Part shown: in pieces, positions 36,243 to 47,589 of the stretch | How positions within the stretch are numbered: the first letter of the stretch is position 1 | Layout: every line of letters begins with the position of its first letter | Assembly (NCBI GenBank): GCA_048013815.1 | Contig: CM106585.1 | Span: forward strand, 14,756,001-14,820,000 | DNA from: Setoptus koraiensis | Taxonomy: Eukaryota; Arthropoda | DNA: 64,000 bases | Direction of reading: 5' to 3' | Program-made: the position numbers and the translations under genes | The notes under the pieces: generated by a model | The model's database searches: none | What the model was told of the DNA's origin: nothing | The model's input: the letters and a program-made list of their open reading frames with translations, nothing else

Positions 36243-36293
36243 TGTGCGCGCGCGCGTGCACAATTGATTGCAATTTGCCGCGTGCGCGTGCAG
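36243..36293 (+). CDS. Candidate 51-nt internal exon (plus)
   Basis: Unrecognised. The acceptor GTGAGTTTTTTAG and the donor GCAG|GTGAGA are both good. Two frames are open: one reads CARAQLIAI-type residues in phase 0, the other CARACTIDCNLPRARA. Alternating GCGC at the start makes the first residues low-complexity. No neighbour exon is known. Confidence 0.22.
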
Positions 36294-37798
36294 GTGAGAG
36301 GCGCGCAAGTGGCGGCACAGAGCGCTCACAAACTTGCAATTGTCAGCCGAAAAATAACTCAAAACTCACAAATATATGCAACAATAATGACATAATGATA
36401 CACGTAACAATGACGGGCCAATAATTGGCCGACCGGGCCGCACACATGCAAAATATTAATGATTTTTTAAAATTTCTGAGGAGGCCATTGTTAATGCCAA
36501 GTTGTCGCAGCATCGTACATCGGCGCGCGTTGCGCACGAACAGGATACGCGCAGTCATAATGGCAGGGCCCCAATGGAGCAGCGACTAATGTGCGGCTCA
36601 TTTACAACCGCCGTGTCGCCGTCTCTGCCAATGTGTGCCGCCGTTGGTGCCTTTGTGCCGTGTGCCCGGTGGGCGTAGGCTGCGCGCACGTCCGCCCAAC
36701 AGCGCGCCTCGTCGGGGGCGACCTGTCGAAAGTCAAATGTGACAATAGCAGCAATTGTTAGCGATAGGGGGGGGTGCGGTCAATTGGCAACAGCGATGGG
36801 CGCCCTCGAGCGAGCGGCTCACGGTGGCCAATTGTCCGGTGGCGGCGGAAGTGCGCAGTGCGACACGTAGTGGCCAGCACCGGACAACAAACGAACGACT
36901 GCACTTGCAAGCGAACAACTTGCGCAACAACTGTCAGAATCGTATCAACAGCAATGATAAATTATGAGACGCTATTGATTGGCCAATGAGTGGCCATTGT
37001 TGTTGCGTCAAAACGCTTATTGTTTTGCTCGGGTCAGCTGAGCGAGCCGACGCCCACGATCGCGATATTGTCACTTGAGCCGCGAGCCCGAACGAGGGCG
37101 CCCCCTTTGTTTATAACCGTGCTCATCACTTATAAACTTATAAGTTATGAGTTGTAACAGCGATTAGAAGCTGCGAAATTCATCAACTGAAACCGGCTCG
37201 TTGCTGGCGCTGACAATTGCGCGCCCGTGTTTCGCTTGACCCGACCCGATGATGACAATCGCACAAGTCGCCCGCAACTCGCACAAACCCGGTCAAACAA
37301 ACGGGCGGCTTGCGTGCCAGCGCGCATCGCTGCCAGTTTGCGCCACTTCCGGTCCAGCGGCTGACAATTGTGAGTTGCGAGCGAACCGAACTGATCAAAT
37401 CGCTGGTATGACAACAGTTGATTCGCAATCAACAGTGACAACTAATGACGATACACACAATGAGCGCGTCTCAATAACAACAAAAATGGGCGAGGGGCCA
37501 ACTGTTATGGTGATATTTTGACCGTACGTGCCGCGGCAGTTGAGCGCCGTCGGCCACGTACGCGCCGCCACGCGGTTATTAGTTTGGCTGGTTCGTCGGG
37601 CCGGTTGCGATGGCTGTGTTATCATGATACGATATCATGTTTTATCCGCATGTTTCCACTAGCTGGCGGCGCGCATGGCGCGCCGTGCGGGCAGGTGATG
37701 CGGGCGGCAATCACGCGGTAATCACGCGGCGGCCGCCGCCAGCAGCCCGAGAGGCAACCGCGAGGCGCCGCCGTGGCCTTGCAAGGGGGCGCTCGCTA

Positions 37799-38110
37799 AT
37801 GCGCGTCTCGCGCATTGTCTCTCCATCGTATATCGTAAGTTATATAAGGCAGCTGCTTTGTTGCGGTGGCCGCTGTTGCGAGTGTGAGAGGCCCGCCAAA
37901 AGGAGCAGCCGAAGCTCGCGAGAAGCGGCCGACAGAAGCTCGAGAAAAGAAGCGGCCGAGAGAAGCTCGAGTTTGCTTGCGAGCGACTCGGCCGTTCGCA
38001 GGTCCGTTGGAGAGCCGTGCCCCGGTGCGGCGCCGATCGGAATCAATTTCGAATCGAGTTTGTTCGCGGAGGAAGCAGCGCCACTTTCGAACGCTCCGAA
38101 CGCCTCGTAG
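37799..38110 (+). CDS. Candidate 103-codon frame with CCGGRCCEC motif
   Basis: Unrecognised. ATG at 37799 opens MRVSRIVSPSYIVSYIRQLL followed by CCGGRCCECERPAKRSSRSS, a serine/arginine/glutamate-rich middle, and a tail ending AAPLSNAPNAS. Clustered cysteines after a hydrophobic stretch could be palmitoylation sites, which is inference. A GTAAGT lies within at about 37828, so it may instead be spliced there. The minus strand is open for 147 codons over the same DNA, with a leucine-rich reading. The TTCGAA-type array at 38095 forms the last codons, which weakens the case. Confidence 0.22.
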   Translation: MRVSRIVSPSYIVSYIRQLLCCGGRCCECERPAKRSSRSSREAADRSSRKEAAERSSSLLASDSAVRRSVGEPCPGAAPIGINFESSLFAEEAAPLSNAPNAS

Positions 38111-38150
38111 TGCGAACGCCTCGTAGTCCGAACGCCTCGTAGTGCGAACG
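38095..38150. repeat. 15-16-bp array CGAACGCCTCGTAGTS
   Basis: Three to four copies, with TTCGAA words at both flanks. Confidence 0.88.
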
Positions 38151-39589
38151 CTCCAGAGTCCGAAGCGTTCGAGGTTCGGGCCGGCGAGTGAGAAAATCTC
38201 TGCCCCCTCTGGCGGCCGTTCGCACAGGCACGTAGGGCGCCATGTCGGGTCGCCCGGAGAAGCCAGTTGGATATTGTCATCATTGTATGATAATTAAATG
38301 GCCCATTACGGCGCTATAATATAAGAACAGCTATAATAATAGAATATAATGCAATGGCAGTGGCGACATAATATGATAACGGTGCGCGACGGAAACACAT
38401 TAGCGTCAAAGTCGGTATAGATTGGGTGTCGAATGTCGCCCATTCATCGACAGCTATTTGGGTGTTTGGACAAAACGAAGCAAGCGCTGCAATTTGCAAT
38501 TTGAACGTTTCAACAAATGTCAACAATTACAACACTATTTGCAGTTTGATGCGGCCCCGTTGATTGCGTCATGCAAATCAACGGGCAAATTGCTGGCGAC
38601 GACGCACACAAGCGCAACGTTGGCCCAATTGACGGGCCCCAATTGAACGTTTCAACAAATTGTTGATCCCTTTTCAATGTCGCTGCATTGTTTCACAATT
38701 GCGAGCTGGCCCCAGCCGAATAAGCCCGCAGATACAAAAACAAGGCAATAAAAGTTGCTGCTGTTACCAAAACTGAGCGTGCTTACGTAACAAGCGGGCG
38801 TGATTGCGGGCCGAGCCGACGCAACAACTCAGTCAGCGGGCTAATATATACAGTCATCGCATAGTCGTCGTACGCAGTCGCGCCGGGGAAAAAGACCAAA
38901 AATACCTGGCCAACAATTTTTTGAGAGAGAGAGAGAGGAAACGAGAGAAAAACAAGACGCTCGCCGGCTGATTTATTGGCCATTGAAACGACTGCGAGCG
39001 ACAGGCCGGTTGCTCACGAGCATCGGATGCCGTACGAGCACGACGATATTCACAAGTCGGGGATATTTATTGAGGATATTGCTCAAGATAATGATGACGA
39101 CGATAAAGCCGAGCGGCTTAATGAACAACAACAGCAAGCCTATTTATGCTAATGAGCTGGCCGTTTTATACTCACTATATACTGCTGGCAGCGTTTATCC
39201 GTCAGCGTGTCAACTCTGGGCCACTGGCTGGCGGTGGCAAGTTTGGGTGGCCGCCGCCAGTTGATAATGCGCTTGTTTTTGCCATGTTTATTGGAATAAT
39301 CGCCCGTGTCATTGGACACCCAAATGAGCCGACCGCCGGCCAGAGATAAACGGCCGATAAAAAGTTGATCGGCTGATCGGTGTTGAAACGCGATAAGCTG
39401 TGGGCAATATGGCGCGACAAGGAACGAACACAAGATGAAATTGAAAAATTTTCAAATCTGGCCGAAGGGCGGCCAGCAAAGCGTTGCAGCCCGAACCCGA
39501 CCCGCGAGCACAGTTTGCCGGCAGTTTTCGCGCAGTTTTCGGCCAGTTTTCGGGCAGTTTGCGAGCCGAGTGCCCACAAAATGCGAGCT

Positions 39590-39659
39590 ATGGCGAGACA
39601 TGGCGAGACATGGCGAGATATGGCGAGATGTGGCGAGATGTGGCGAGATATGGCGAGAT
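39590..39659. repeat. 10-bp tandem array TATGGCGAGA
   Basis: Seven back-to-back decamers (ATGGCGAGAC, ATGGCGAGAT, GTGGCGAGAT), exactly in register. The unit carries an ATG, so nested short frames result. Confidence 0.95.
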
Positions 39660-40156
39660 CGGGTGTGTCGTTGTCCAGTGCGGGCTACTTGCGGCTACCA
39701 GTTTTTATGTGATGATATTAGTTTTAGCACTAGTTGGCTAATCGTCAACAAACGACGATGAAGAAGATCCTGTTTTAGTGAATAATGCAATTAATTATTA
39801 ATTATTATCATCTGTCTATGGCTCGGCTGACAACATTGATCGGCCGGCCAGGTTGTAAATTATAAAGGCAACAGCTCGACAGCTTGCGACAACACACAAG
39901 CGGGAGTCGGGTTACCAATGGCCAGCAGCACAGGTGAGCCAGAACAGGTGATGCGACTGCGACTGAGTCACTGGAGGCGACAAACGAGTATCGCATCGCT
40001 AAATGTGAACGCGAAGCTGCTGCTGCCGCGGCTGCGGCCAGGTGAGTCTGTTAGGACAGATATGGTTGCTATAGTGACCGCATGACGGTATAGTCAATTG
40101 AACACACAACAACAAACAGATCATAATTTGTTATTATCTTTTAAATTTGCAGATAG

Positions 40157-40309
40157 CCTCGTCCGTTCGGCCGCCACCACCACCAACAACAACAACAGCG
40201 GCCACAGCAGCCACAACAACAGCCGCAACAACAGCAACCGCATCAACAACGACAACAACAGCAGCAACAACAGCGCCAGCAACAGCGCCAACAACAACGA
40301 CACGCCAAG
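40157..40309 (+). CDS. Candidate polyglutamine internal exon (plus)
   Basis: Unrecognised. The acceptor is a strong TTATCTTTTAAATTTGCAG with an alternative ATAG four bases on; the donor is CCAAG|GTAAAC. Starting after ATAG, 51 codons are open in phase 0: PRPFGRHHH, then glutamine blocks broken by P, R and H, ending QQQRHAK. This frame joins the candidate terminal exon at 40992 in phase 0. If the first acceptor is used, asparagine/serine (DSLVRSAATTTNNNNS) or threonine/alanine frames are open instead. The glutamine frame is preferred because H, P and Q interruptions are typical of transcription-related proteins. That preference is judgement, not proof. Upstream exons are not settled. Confidence 0.42.
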
Positions 40310-40567
40310 GTAAACTCAATCGAAGCGGCGATCGTTCGACTGGACGGGCAACTGCTCCTCGTTTTCGGCCATTCGCCATTTCGAATCTCAATAGCATTTC
40401 GAATCTCAATAGCCTATCTATAGGAATAGTTTGGATTAAATCGCAGCGTCCCATTCAATTTGGCATCATGTTCGTCAATTAAATCATCGTCTGACTTAAT
40501 CTAATTCTCTCTTTCTCTCTGTCAAATTTATTGCTCTCTCTCTTTAATAATATCTCTGTCTTTGATA

Positions 40568-40620
40568 GTTGGCAGCGTTTGATATTTGGCAGCGTTTGAT
40601 ATTTGGCAGTGGTTAATATT
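40568..40620. repeat. 17-bp array GGCAGCGTTTGATATTT
   Basis: Three copies, the last with TGGTTAATATTT. It lies inside the candidate intron 40310-40991. Confidence 0.88.
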
Positions 40621-40839
40621 TGTTGCGACGATCGCTTCTGATATCTCGCTTGATATACCGGTACATAAACGACGACGACCACCACCACAACATAAACGAA
40701 TCAGGCTACTATATATTGCCCCGTCGGTTGCCGTCAATCGCATGCCTGCCAAACAGCAACTCTTTCTCTTGTTTGCCTCATCCAACTGCAGCCATTTACA
40801 TTACATATCCCACCAATATCCCCCATGCCGAATGCCGCT

Positions 40840-40920
40840 CGATACCCAGGGATACCCTGAAATAGCCAGGGATACCCAGAAATGGCCAGGCATACCCATA
40901 AATAGCTGGGCATACCGAGG
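40840..40920. repeat. ~21-bp degenerate array AGGGATACCCAGAAATGGCC
   Basis: About four diverged copies of a unit with GATACCC and AAATAGCC. Also within the candidate intron. Confidence 0.82.
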
Positions 40921-40991
40921 CGGGCCATTGGCGAGCATATCTGGATATCTCTGGACATAAATAATAATAATAGTGATAACATTTATTGCAG

Positions 40992-41123
40992 CTTTTATCC
41001 CTGTTGCATCAATGGCATTTGTTGCATCGGTTGCATTTGTTGCGTCAGTGGCATCGCCTGCATCAATCGAGCAAATCGCTGGCAAACAACGAGCGGCCTT
41101 TCATGCGATCATTTGACACATAA
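40992..41123 (+). CDS. Candidate terminal exon following the polyglutamine exon
   Basis: Unrecognised. The acceptor TAACATTTATTGCAG is good. In phase 0 it reads LLSLLHQWHLLHRLHLLRQW, HRLHQSSKSLANNERPFMRS and FDT, then TAA. Joined to the preceding exon this gives a Q/H/L-rich tail ending in a hydrophilic C-terminus. The GTTGCATCAATGGCATTT repeats inside keep other frames open: one is cysteine-rich and reaches a donor ACAG|GTGAGC at about 41160, another is alanine/valine-rich and stops earlier. The choice of frame depends on the upstream exon. Confidence 0.35.
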   Translation, partial: LLSLLHQWHLLHRLHLLRQWHRLHQSSKSLANNERPFMRSFDT

Positions 41124-41327
41124 TTTAAATTACTGGCCAGCCAATTGCAGTAAACAGACAGGTGAGCGTAAATGGCAGCAGCAGCGGCAGCAATAAGAGC
41201 CAGCCAAATAACAGACGATGGTTATGGTTCGCAAGTCAATCGCACGATGATATAAAAAAAAATGAAATAATAAATACAGGTAAAGACGAGTCATCGTTGC
41301 CTTGATCATCATTACGCGATTAAGACG

Positions 41328-41696
41328 ATGTTACATCATGGTGCTGGGCCAGTCTCGGCGATAAGTGCTGCCGTACTGTGCGCTGCACACACTGTACGAG
41401 ACGGGTGGTGCCCTCCCTCGGACAGGTGCAACGCTCAATTCTATAGTGCTGCTCTATGCGGCTTGGTCGTCACGTCCAACGACCATGCCACCAGATCTTG
41501 TTTGACATACATGCTTACTTTGTATTTATATCCAGATATCGCTCAGGTCTGGACAGTTTGTTGTTTGTTGGTTGTCGGCGTGGTCGTCGGCGTTGTCAGT
41601 GCCAGTTGGTTATCGCCGCATAGGGGGCACACAGAGCGTAGAGAGCGTACAGAGCGTAGAGAGTGTAAATGTATAAATGGTCGCCAATATAAATAA
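41328..41696 (+). CDS. Candidate single-pass membrane protein frame
   Basis: Unrecognised. ATG at 41328 opens 122 codons. The first half has spaced cysteines (DGWCPPSDRCNAQF, YSAALCG, ATRSCL). Residues about 74-95 are a clear hydrophobic segment (VWTVCCLLVVGVVVGVVSAS), followed by a basic, repeat-derived tail (HRGHTERRERTERRECKC). The shape fits a small type I or III membrane protein, topology inferred. An acceptor-like TTTGTATTTATATCCAG lies just before the hydrophobic stretch at about 41535, so that part may be a separate last exon. The tail is made by a 10-bp GAGCGTAGAG-type duplication. Confidence 0.28.
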   Translation: MLHHGAGPVSAISAAVLCAAHTVRDGWCPPSDRCNAQFYSAALCGLVVTSNDHATRSCLTYMLTLYLYPDIAQVWTVCCLLVVGVVVGVVSASWLSPHRGHTERRERTERRECKCINGRQYK

Positions 41697-41824
41697 ATGA
41701 ATATAATTATAATTGTAAGGGGGCAGACAAAAATCGAGCCAATATAAACAACAAAATATTGTATATCAGCTCATGTAGCACTTGTTGTTACTTGCAACTT
41801 GTGTGTCAAACGGTTACACATACA

Positions 41825-41869
41825 AACTAGTGACTGGTGACTGGTGACCAGTTACACCAGTCACTAGTT
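41825..41869. repeat. 15-bp perfect hairpin, 15-nt loop
   Basis: Arms AACTAGTGACTGGTG (41825-41839) and CACCAGTCACTAGTT (41855-41869). The loop repeats ACTGGTGACC words, so slippage and inversion are combined here. Confidence 0.92.
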
Positions 41870-42755
41870 ACCTGTGACAAGCAATAGTTACGTAAGCGTT
41901 ACGTAAGTTTGCAATGTTTGTATGCACAAATGCTGGGCTGTGCAGCTTGTTGTGCAAATCTAATTAGAAAACCGATCGACCAGCTGACCATGTGATGTAA
42001 CAACAGGCCAGATCAGTGTGTGTGTGTGTGTCATCAAATCGTGTTACGTAACAGCATCAGCTCTTGTCGAGTGAATGAAACTTGATTAACAGTGATTTTT
42101 GGCTCGGCCGCTGCAAACAAACAAACACACTGCGAACGCACACTGCGCACATAATATAGACACACAGAGAAAGCGAGCCGATTGTGAGAATTGAGGTGAC
42201 TCCGTGATTGGGCTAAAATTGGCATAAAATCAATTCTCAGCGAATTGAGCGAACCGTTCGAATCAGCGATGGCTCGCAGGGCAACAAGTGCTGAAATGTC
42301 GCCACCGTCTCTCTCGGTATCGCACACCGATATCGCTGCTGACACTGATATCGCTGCTGACACTGTAAGAAATGATTGCACTGATTGTAAAATAATCGCC
42401 ATACGTGATACACGAATTTTAGAAAGCTGGCGCCCTCTCTCGGCTGGCGGCTGGCACCGCTTGGCGAGCCAATAAATCAGCATGGTTGCAATGGTGGCGG
42501 CCACAGTGGCAGCGACTGGTCATCGGTTGTTGTGGCGATGACCTTGTTGATTCAAATGATTCGAATAACTTCGGTGCACGACGACCAGTTACAAATAAAA
42601 ATGAGCACGTTGTTTGACGTTTCGCAGCAGCGCTGGCGTGTATCGCGCATCCAGTTTTAATTGAGCTTTGATTTAATTTAACTCCAAGAGCGACCAACAA
42701 ACAAACAAATACACACTTGCGCACAATGTACAATTAGGGCCAGCAACAACGTGCA

Positions 42756-42908
42756 ATGATGGCAGAGCAACAACAGCAACAACAACAGCGGCAACAACCG
42801 CAGCAACAACAACGGCAACAACCACAAACAACCACAAACAAGAGCTATCTATTTTTGGTCGCTCTGCATCGCTTTTGTTTCGCAATGCGCTCTCTCGAGC
42901 GCTCTTGA
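42756..42908 (+). CDS. Candidate polyglutamine frame with ATG
   Basis: Unrecognised. ATG ATG at 42756 opens 50 codons: MMAEQQQQQQQRQQPQQQQR, QQPQTTTNKSYLFLVALHRF and CFAMRSLERS, then TGA. An acceptor-like ATGTACAATTAG ends at 42737 and keeps the frame open upstream (GQQQRA), so it may be an internal or last exon. The glutamine frame includes proline interruptions. The minus strand reads as a valine/alanine run inside a 121-codon frame and is a weaker alternative. Confidence 0.3.
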   Translation: MMAEQQQQQQQRQQPQQQQRQQPQTTTNKSYLFLVALHRFCFAMRSLERS

Positions 42909-44045
42909 TCCGGATATTTATCTGTTTGCTATTTATCATATTGACCATTGACCATATTTGCACACAAACAGACAGCAAAATAATTGCAATTGCCTGTTTA
43001 AACTGCTGATAACAAACGGCCATTATCACGGCCACCAATCAGATCGCAATGAGACTGGCAGCGGCAGCGCCACCCGGTGACCGGTGCCCGAAGATCGCAT
43101 GTAAATGGGCAAGTTTTAAAAGCAACCAAGTGGGCGTACGATATCATATATATTTTGTGCGCCATTATCCGCACACATTATTTTGAGAGCTTATTACGCA
43201 AGGTGGTGCCTAGACGTACCTAATGGCACCTGACGGTGCCTAATGGTTGGTCACGGAACGCTGCGCTGTTTAGCAAAAGTTTAGCATGATAAAATCGATC
43301 GCGAACGGTGTGTCGGTGTGGCCAACCAGTGGATGAATTCGCGACTATTCTATTCTAATTCTATGCGACAGTTGAACAATTGACAGCGACAACAACCACA
43401 TCAACAACAGCCACAACCGCACCAACAACCATATCAACAACAACCGCACCAACAACAGGCGCAATAACGAGAGCAACCTGCGTTCGGCAATAATGGCCAA
43501 AGAACATTATCTGTTCCATTCCATTATTGTTTATTGTTCGGCGCTGCGTCCGAGTCGAAATGGTGCCGAATATGCGAAAAATAAACAACAACAACAACAA
43601 CACGATATTAGTAGACGCAATGTTCTACATGTCCGCTGGCCGTTGCAGTGTCCGGCGCGGTCGTGAGTGGAGCGCATCATCAATTGTAAATTGTCATCAA
43701 ATATTGTTGTTGTTGTTGTTGGTGGTGCAATATTGCAAAAAGCTCATTGCGCGGCTCTCATGACAGTTGCGCAATCGTCGCTGTCGTGCGTTTGGTGCCT
43801 GCTTGTCGCGCGACATTGTCATCAGATCATTTGATTCAAATGTTGTTGTTGCGCCGATGTTGCGCCGATGTTGCGCCCACGTTGTGCCGTGTGACGGCCA
43901 CTCGGCACAATATCGGCAATCTCGAATCGAGTGATTCGAATGAGGGGGCGCAGCTTCGATGGTAGCCACCACCGAATGGCACATAACGTAAATTGTCATT
44001 CGTAAACTTGCGCAATATCGTCATGTGTCGCGCACACTGTGCGCT

Positions 44046-44130
44046 GTGCGCACATTACGCAATATCGAAGTGCACATTACGCAATGTCGAAGTGCACATT
44101 ACGCAATACTGACTGGTGCACATTGCGCAA
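44046..44130. repeat. 22-bp array GTGCACATTACGCAATATCGAA
   Basis: Three to four copies. Each carries a TTACGCAA or TTGCGCAA word. Confidence 0.9.
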
Positions 44131-44402
44131 CAATATGCTGCTGCCGCTATATGAAGATAAACCATGGCGTCGCCATGGAAACCGCGCCAAGTTGCGCCGG
44201 TCATCATTAGACGGCCACCTCCTAATGGTCGGCTCAGTTGTTGTTGTTTATCTTGGATTGGCCCGGTATAGAGAGATATCTGGTGTGTTTGTGTTGCCTC
44301 TTTGGCCACAAATAACACAATATACATGACGCGTATGACACATCGTATGATGACCATGATAATAATAGCAATGCCAATATGTTATTATTCTACAATGATT
44401 AG

Positions 44403-44470
44403 AAGCGAGCGAGCGCACAGAATTGATCGCAGTCGCACACCGTTTCGAAGCGACAGCGACAGTGGAACAG
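44403..44470 (+). CDS. Candidate 68-nt internal exon (plus)
   Basis: Unrecognised. It lies between the acceptor TTATTATTCTACAATGATTAG and the donor AACAG|GTGAGA. One frame reads SERAHRIDRSRTPFRSDSDS, with an arginine/serine flavour. No neighbour exon is fixed. Confidence 0.25.
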
Positions 44471-44750
44471 GTGAGATGATGATGTTACCTAATGATGATG
44501 GCATTGTTATTATTATTGAACGGGCGCCGAAACTAGCAATTTTTCATTTATTCGTCCATTGGCTCACTGTTGCCCGCTCGCCCGTTCGACCTCAATTCGG
44601 CCAGATATTCATTCAATTGCTCGCCGAGCGCGGCCAGTAATGGCCGCTGGTCGTCATGATTATTGCCATGATTGTGTTGCCGCTATTATTGCATAATGAT
44701 CGAAAGAGTGCGCCGTGATCACCTGTCTCATGTTGTTCTGTTTAGTTCAG

Positions 44751-44880
44751 TTGTTGTCGGTTGTTGTCGGTTGTTGTCGGTTGTTGTCTGTTGTTGTCTG
44801 TTGTTGTCTGTTGTTGTCGGTTGTTGTCGGTCGCCGCCGGTCGCCGCCGGTCGGGGCCGGTCGTTGCCGGTTGTCGTAGG
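44751..44880. repeat. 13-copy decamer array TTGTTGTCGG
   Basis: Thirteen decamers in exact register: TTGTTGTCGG and TTGTTGTCTG forms on the left grade into TCGCCGCCGG, TCGGGGCCGG and TCGTTGCCGG on the right. The longest decamer array in the window by copy number. Confidence 0.95.
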
Positions 44881-46017
44881 TGGTGGGCGCATCAACAACA
44901 AGCGACGCTTGTTGTCGCCGATTGTGGCCGGCCGAGACCGCGAGCTCGATACAGCCACGACAAGTTGCGCGTGCTCGAGCGGCTCGTTGCTGACGCACTC
45001 GAGCGCGGTGTCGGCGCAGGCCGCCCAATCTGCGCCGAGCTCCCAATTGCCGGGCTAGCTCGCCACTGCGAGGCCGGCTCGCCACTTCGATTGGCCGGCT
45101 TGGCGGCGAATTGTGCGCCGGCCCAGCGATCGCCCGACTGGCCGGCGATTCGAGCGCTTTGAGCGGCTCGAGCGGCTCGCCGAACACTCAGCAAACTGTC
45201 CGCGGCTGACCGGGCATGCTCGCTGCCGGGACCCACAGCAGCGAATCGTGCACCCATAATTACCTGTCTAATGATGTTCGACTTGCCGTTTGTGTGGCAT
45301 GATTTCGACCGACGGTGTCTATATTTATCCGCGGCCGCACACAATGCGCAATATATGAAATATGAATACAATACACTTTATGTAAAGTATAAAATGTGTT
45401 GCGCCAGGTAGCGGCCGCTCTTCCAGCGCCATGGCCGCTGCATTGTGGCCGAACTGGCCGGGCGACTCGGCCCAATTGGCCGGACGATTTGGCCGAATTA
45501 GCGGCGATACATTAGGTATTTTGCAAGCCGTGCGGTATTAGGTGTGCGACGGCCGGACCGCTCGGAAATTTGACAAGTTTCGCCGGGCCGCCGGTTTGTG
45601 TGCGGTTGCACACTTGGCGGCAGTTTGTGCAATGGGCAGTCTGTGCGAGTCATGCATAGACCGGCGCATATCGTACGTAATACACAAACAAGTAATGTTA
45701 TACAATGTTATTGCTCATGAATACACAGTTCTGTGCGGATAATTCAAGCCGGCCGTGTGCACACTCGATCCGATGGCGCACACGACGAGCAGCGCAACGA
45801 ACGCATAGTAAGATAATAGCCACTAATAGAGCCGTCACATTGTCGTGACTCTTCGACGACGTCTGATCGTGCCTGTTGGCCATTGTTCTCGCTGATTATG
45901 TAACAGCACAATAATCAATTGCATCGGGTACCTGTGTGATACCTGTAACTGGCACTGTTTGTATCTGTTACATCGGCTGTCTGGGTCCATTAGGGGGCGT
46001 CGTGATGACTTGCGCGA

Positions 46018-46043
46018 CACAGTCACAACTTGTTGTGACTGTG
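46018..46043. repeat. 12-bp perfect hairpin, 2-nt spacer
   Basis: CACAGTCACAAC and GTTGTGACTGTG flank TT. The outer TTGCGC/GCGCAA words extend the pairing with a small bulge. Confidence 0.9.
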
Positions 46044-46281
46044 CGCAAATGTATAAATAGAGAGAGCTTCTTATTGCGTGTCTCTGTGCGTCTTGGAACG
46101 TCTGCGAATTCTCAGTCGATTCGCTTTCGAATTGGCCCGTCTCAGTTGGCCAATTGGAAAGCGTTGCATTTACATGCAGCGGCGATCGTGTTTGCAGCGA
46201 GCGCAATTCGCCAGATCGATCACTTACGTGTGTCATATTGCACAATCGCCGGCGCGCCAATTGGCGGCGATTCGCGCCGGC

Positions 46282-46325
46282 CGATTCTCGAGTTCGAGGC
46301 GAATCGCCGGCGAACTCGAGAATCG
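46282..46325. repeat. 15-bp perfect hairpin, 14-nt loop
   Basis: Arms CGATTCTCGAGTTCG (46282-46296) and CGAACTCGAGAATCG (46311-46325). Further TTCGAG words follow to about 46370. Confidence 0.92.
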
Positions 46326-47589
46326 CTTCGAGTTCGAGTTCGAACTCGCGAATCGCCTCGCAAGCCGAACGCGCAAACCGGCCGCGTCCGACGTCCGATG
46401 GCGTCCGACGTTTGATTGCGACTGCCAGAGCCTGGCGGCCAGAGTGCGCACTCGAACGCCGCGATAATTGGCCAATTCGACAATCAAACAATCAAACAAC
46501 AATGCCAGCCGATCGGTGCCCGACCGACCATACTGGCCAGCTGATCGCGCACAAAAGTATCGAGCGGCCACTCACGATGACTGATGATCATTTTATTACT
46601 TTATTTATTATTATTAGCTATTATTAGTACACCGACACCAACAACAATTATGACGAATGCGACGCTTGTTGCGACGCCCGCCGTGATGCCACATTACGTA
46701 ATAATAATCGAGTCAAGTGTGTGTGTGTGCGGCATAACAATGATACTGCGCGGATAATCTTGGCTCGCTAATGTATGCTCATTGCGCAACCATTTAATTT
46801 GTCCGTTTGTCTCTGCGAATGCGGCCCGCAGTGAGTGCGTGCGTGTGTGTGTGTGTGATCGATGGTCATTGTGTCCGGGCCGCATTATCATTGGCTAATC
46901 ATTCTAAATTGGTCTTGTCGACCTATAAACGATGACAAACGCGCCTGTTTGCCTAATTCGAGTGGCCGTTGCCAGCGATTCGCGTTCGCTTCGAGCTCCG
47001 AATTCGAACGCGGCTGCGAACTTCGGACGCCGGCCCGGTGGCCGCGTTCGACGGCCCGTCCGAGCGCCGCTCCCGACGGCCAGAGCGATTATCTGGAGTG
47101 CGGCCGCGGCGCACTTGTTTCGGTCAATCGTAACACGGTGCGCAGTTGTTGCAAACTATTATAAACTCACAACAGCAAACGCCAAACAACAACGGACAGC
47201 GGCCAGCGGCCAGCAAGATCAATATTTGCGCATTGGAAGTGGCCATTGCGGGCACTGGCGATCGCACTCTCGCCAGACGATACAAGCAAACAACAATACA
47301 AGTTGGCTCATTAATTTTTGATACTCGCGCGCTAATGTGATATATGAGCTCGGGCGCAGTTGAAACTTGTTTACATTCGAGCAAGCTGCTGCCGCAAGCA
47401 AGGTCAACAAGCCAGCAAACAATAATAAAGCAGCACCAATTAAGCACGCAAGCCAATTAAGAGTGGTCAGTCGGCGAGCGTGCGCTTCAATCGCCAGATA
47501 GTGGCTATTGTTTATTTATCGCTAATAAATCATGAATTTATCCTAATTGGCTATAACTGTCATTGTTTGCTGGCCGGCGCGGCAACACA

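Larger units (their letters stand above)
35485..40156. other. Block with weak coding candidates
   Basis: Two weak candidates (36243-36293 and 37799-38110) are listed separately. The rest holds a GGCCGTCGG-rich stretch at 35740-35800, a 17-bp direct repeat TTGAACGTTTCAACAAAT at about 38503 and 38644, the CGAACGCCTCGTAGT array at 38095-38150, and the decamer array at 39590. A frame from ATG near 39919 (MASSTGEPEQVMRLRLSHWR) reaches a good donor, CCAG|GTGAGT at 40044. It is not phase-compatible with the glutamine frame of the exon at 40157. Confidence 0.45.
41124..42737. other. Block around the membrane-protein candidate
   Basis: Apart from the candidate above there is the hairpin at 41825, TTACGTAA words at 41887-41909 and 42041, a (TG)n run at 42016-42030, and an open minus-strand frame of 156 codons (42034-42504) that has no splice or start support. 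Confidence 0.5.

Noticed and set aside
44672-45371. Open frames across the decamer array at 44751 (up to 159 codons)
   Set aside because: The 10-bp array lacks stops in several frames on both strands, giving VVGCC-like and TTTDNNRQQ-like peptides.
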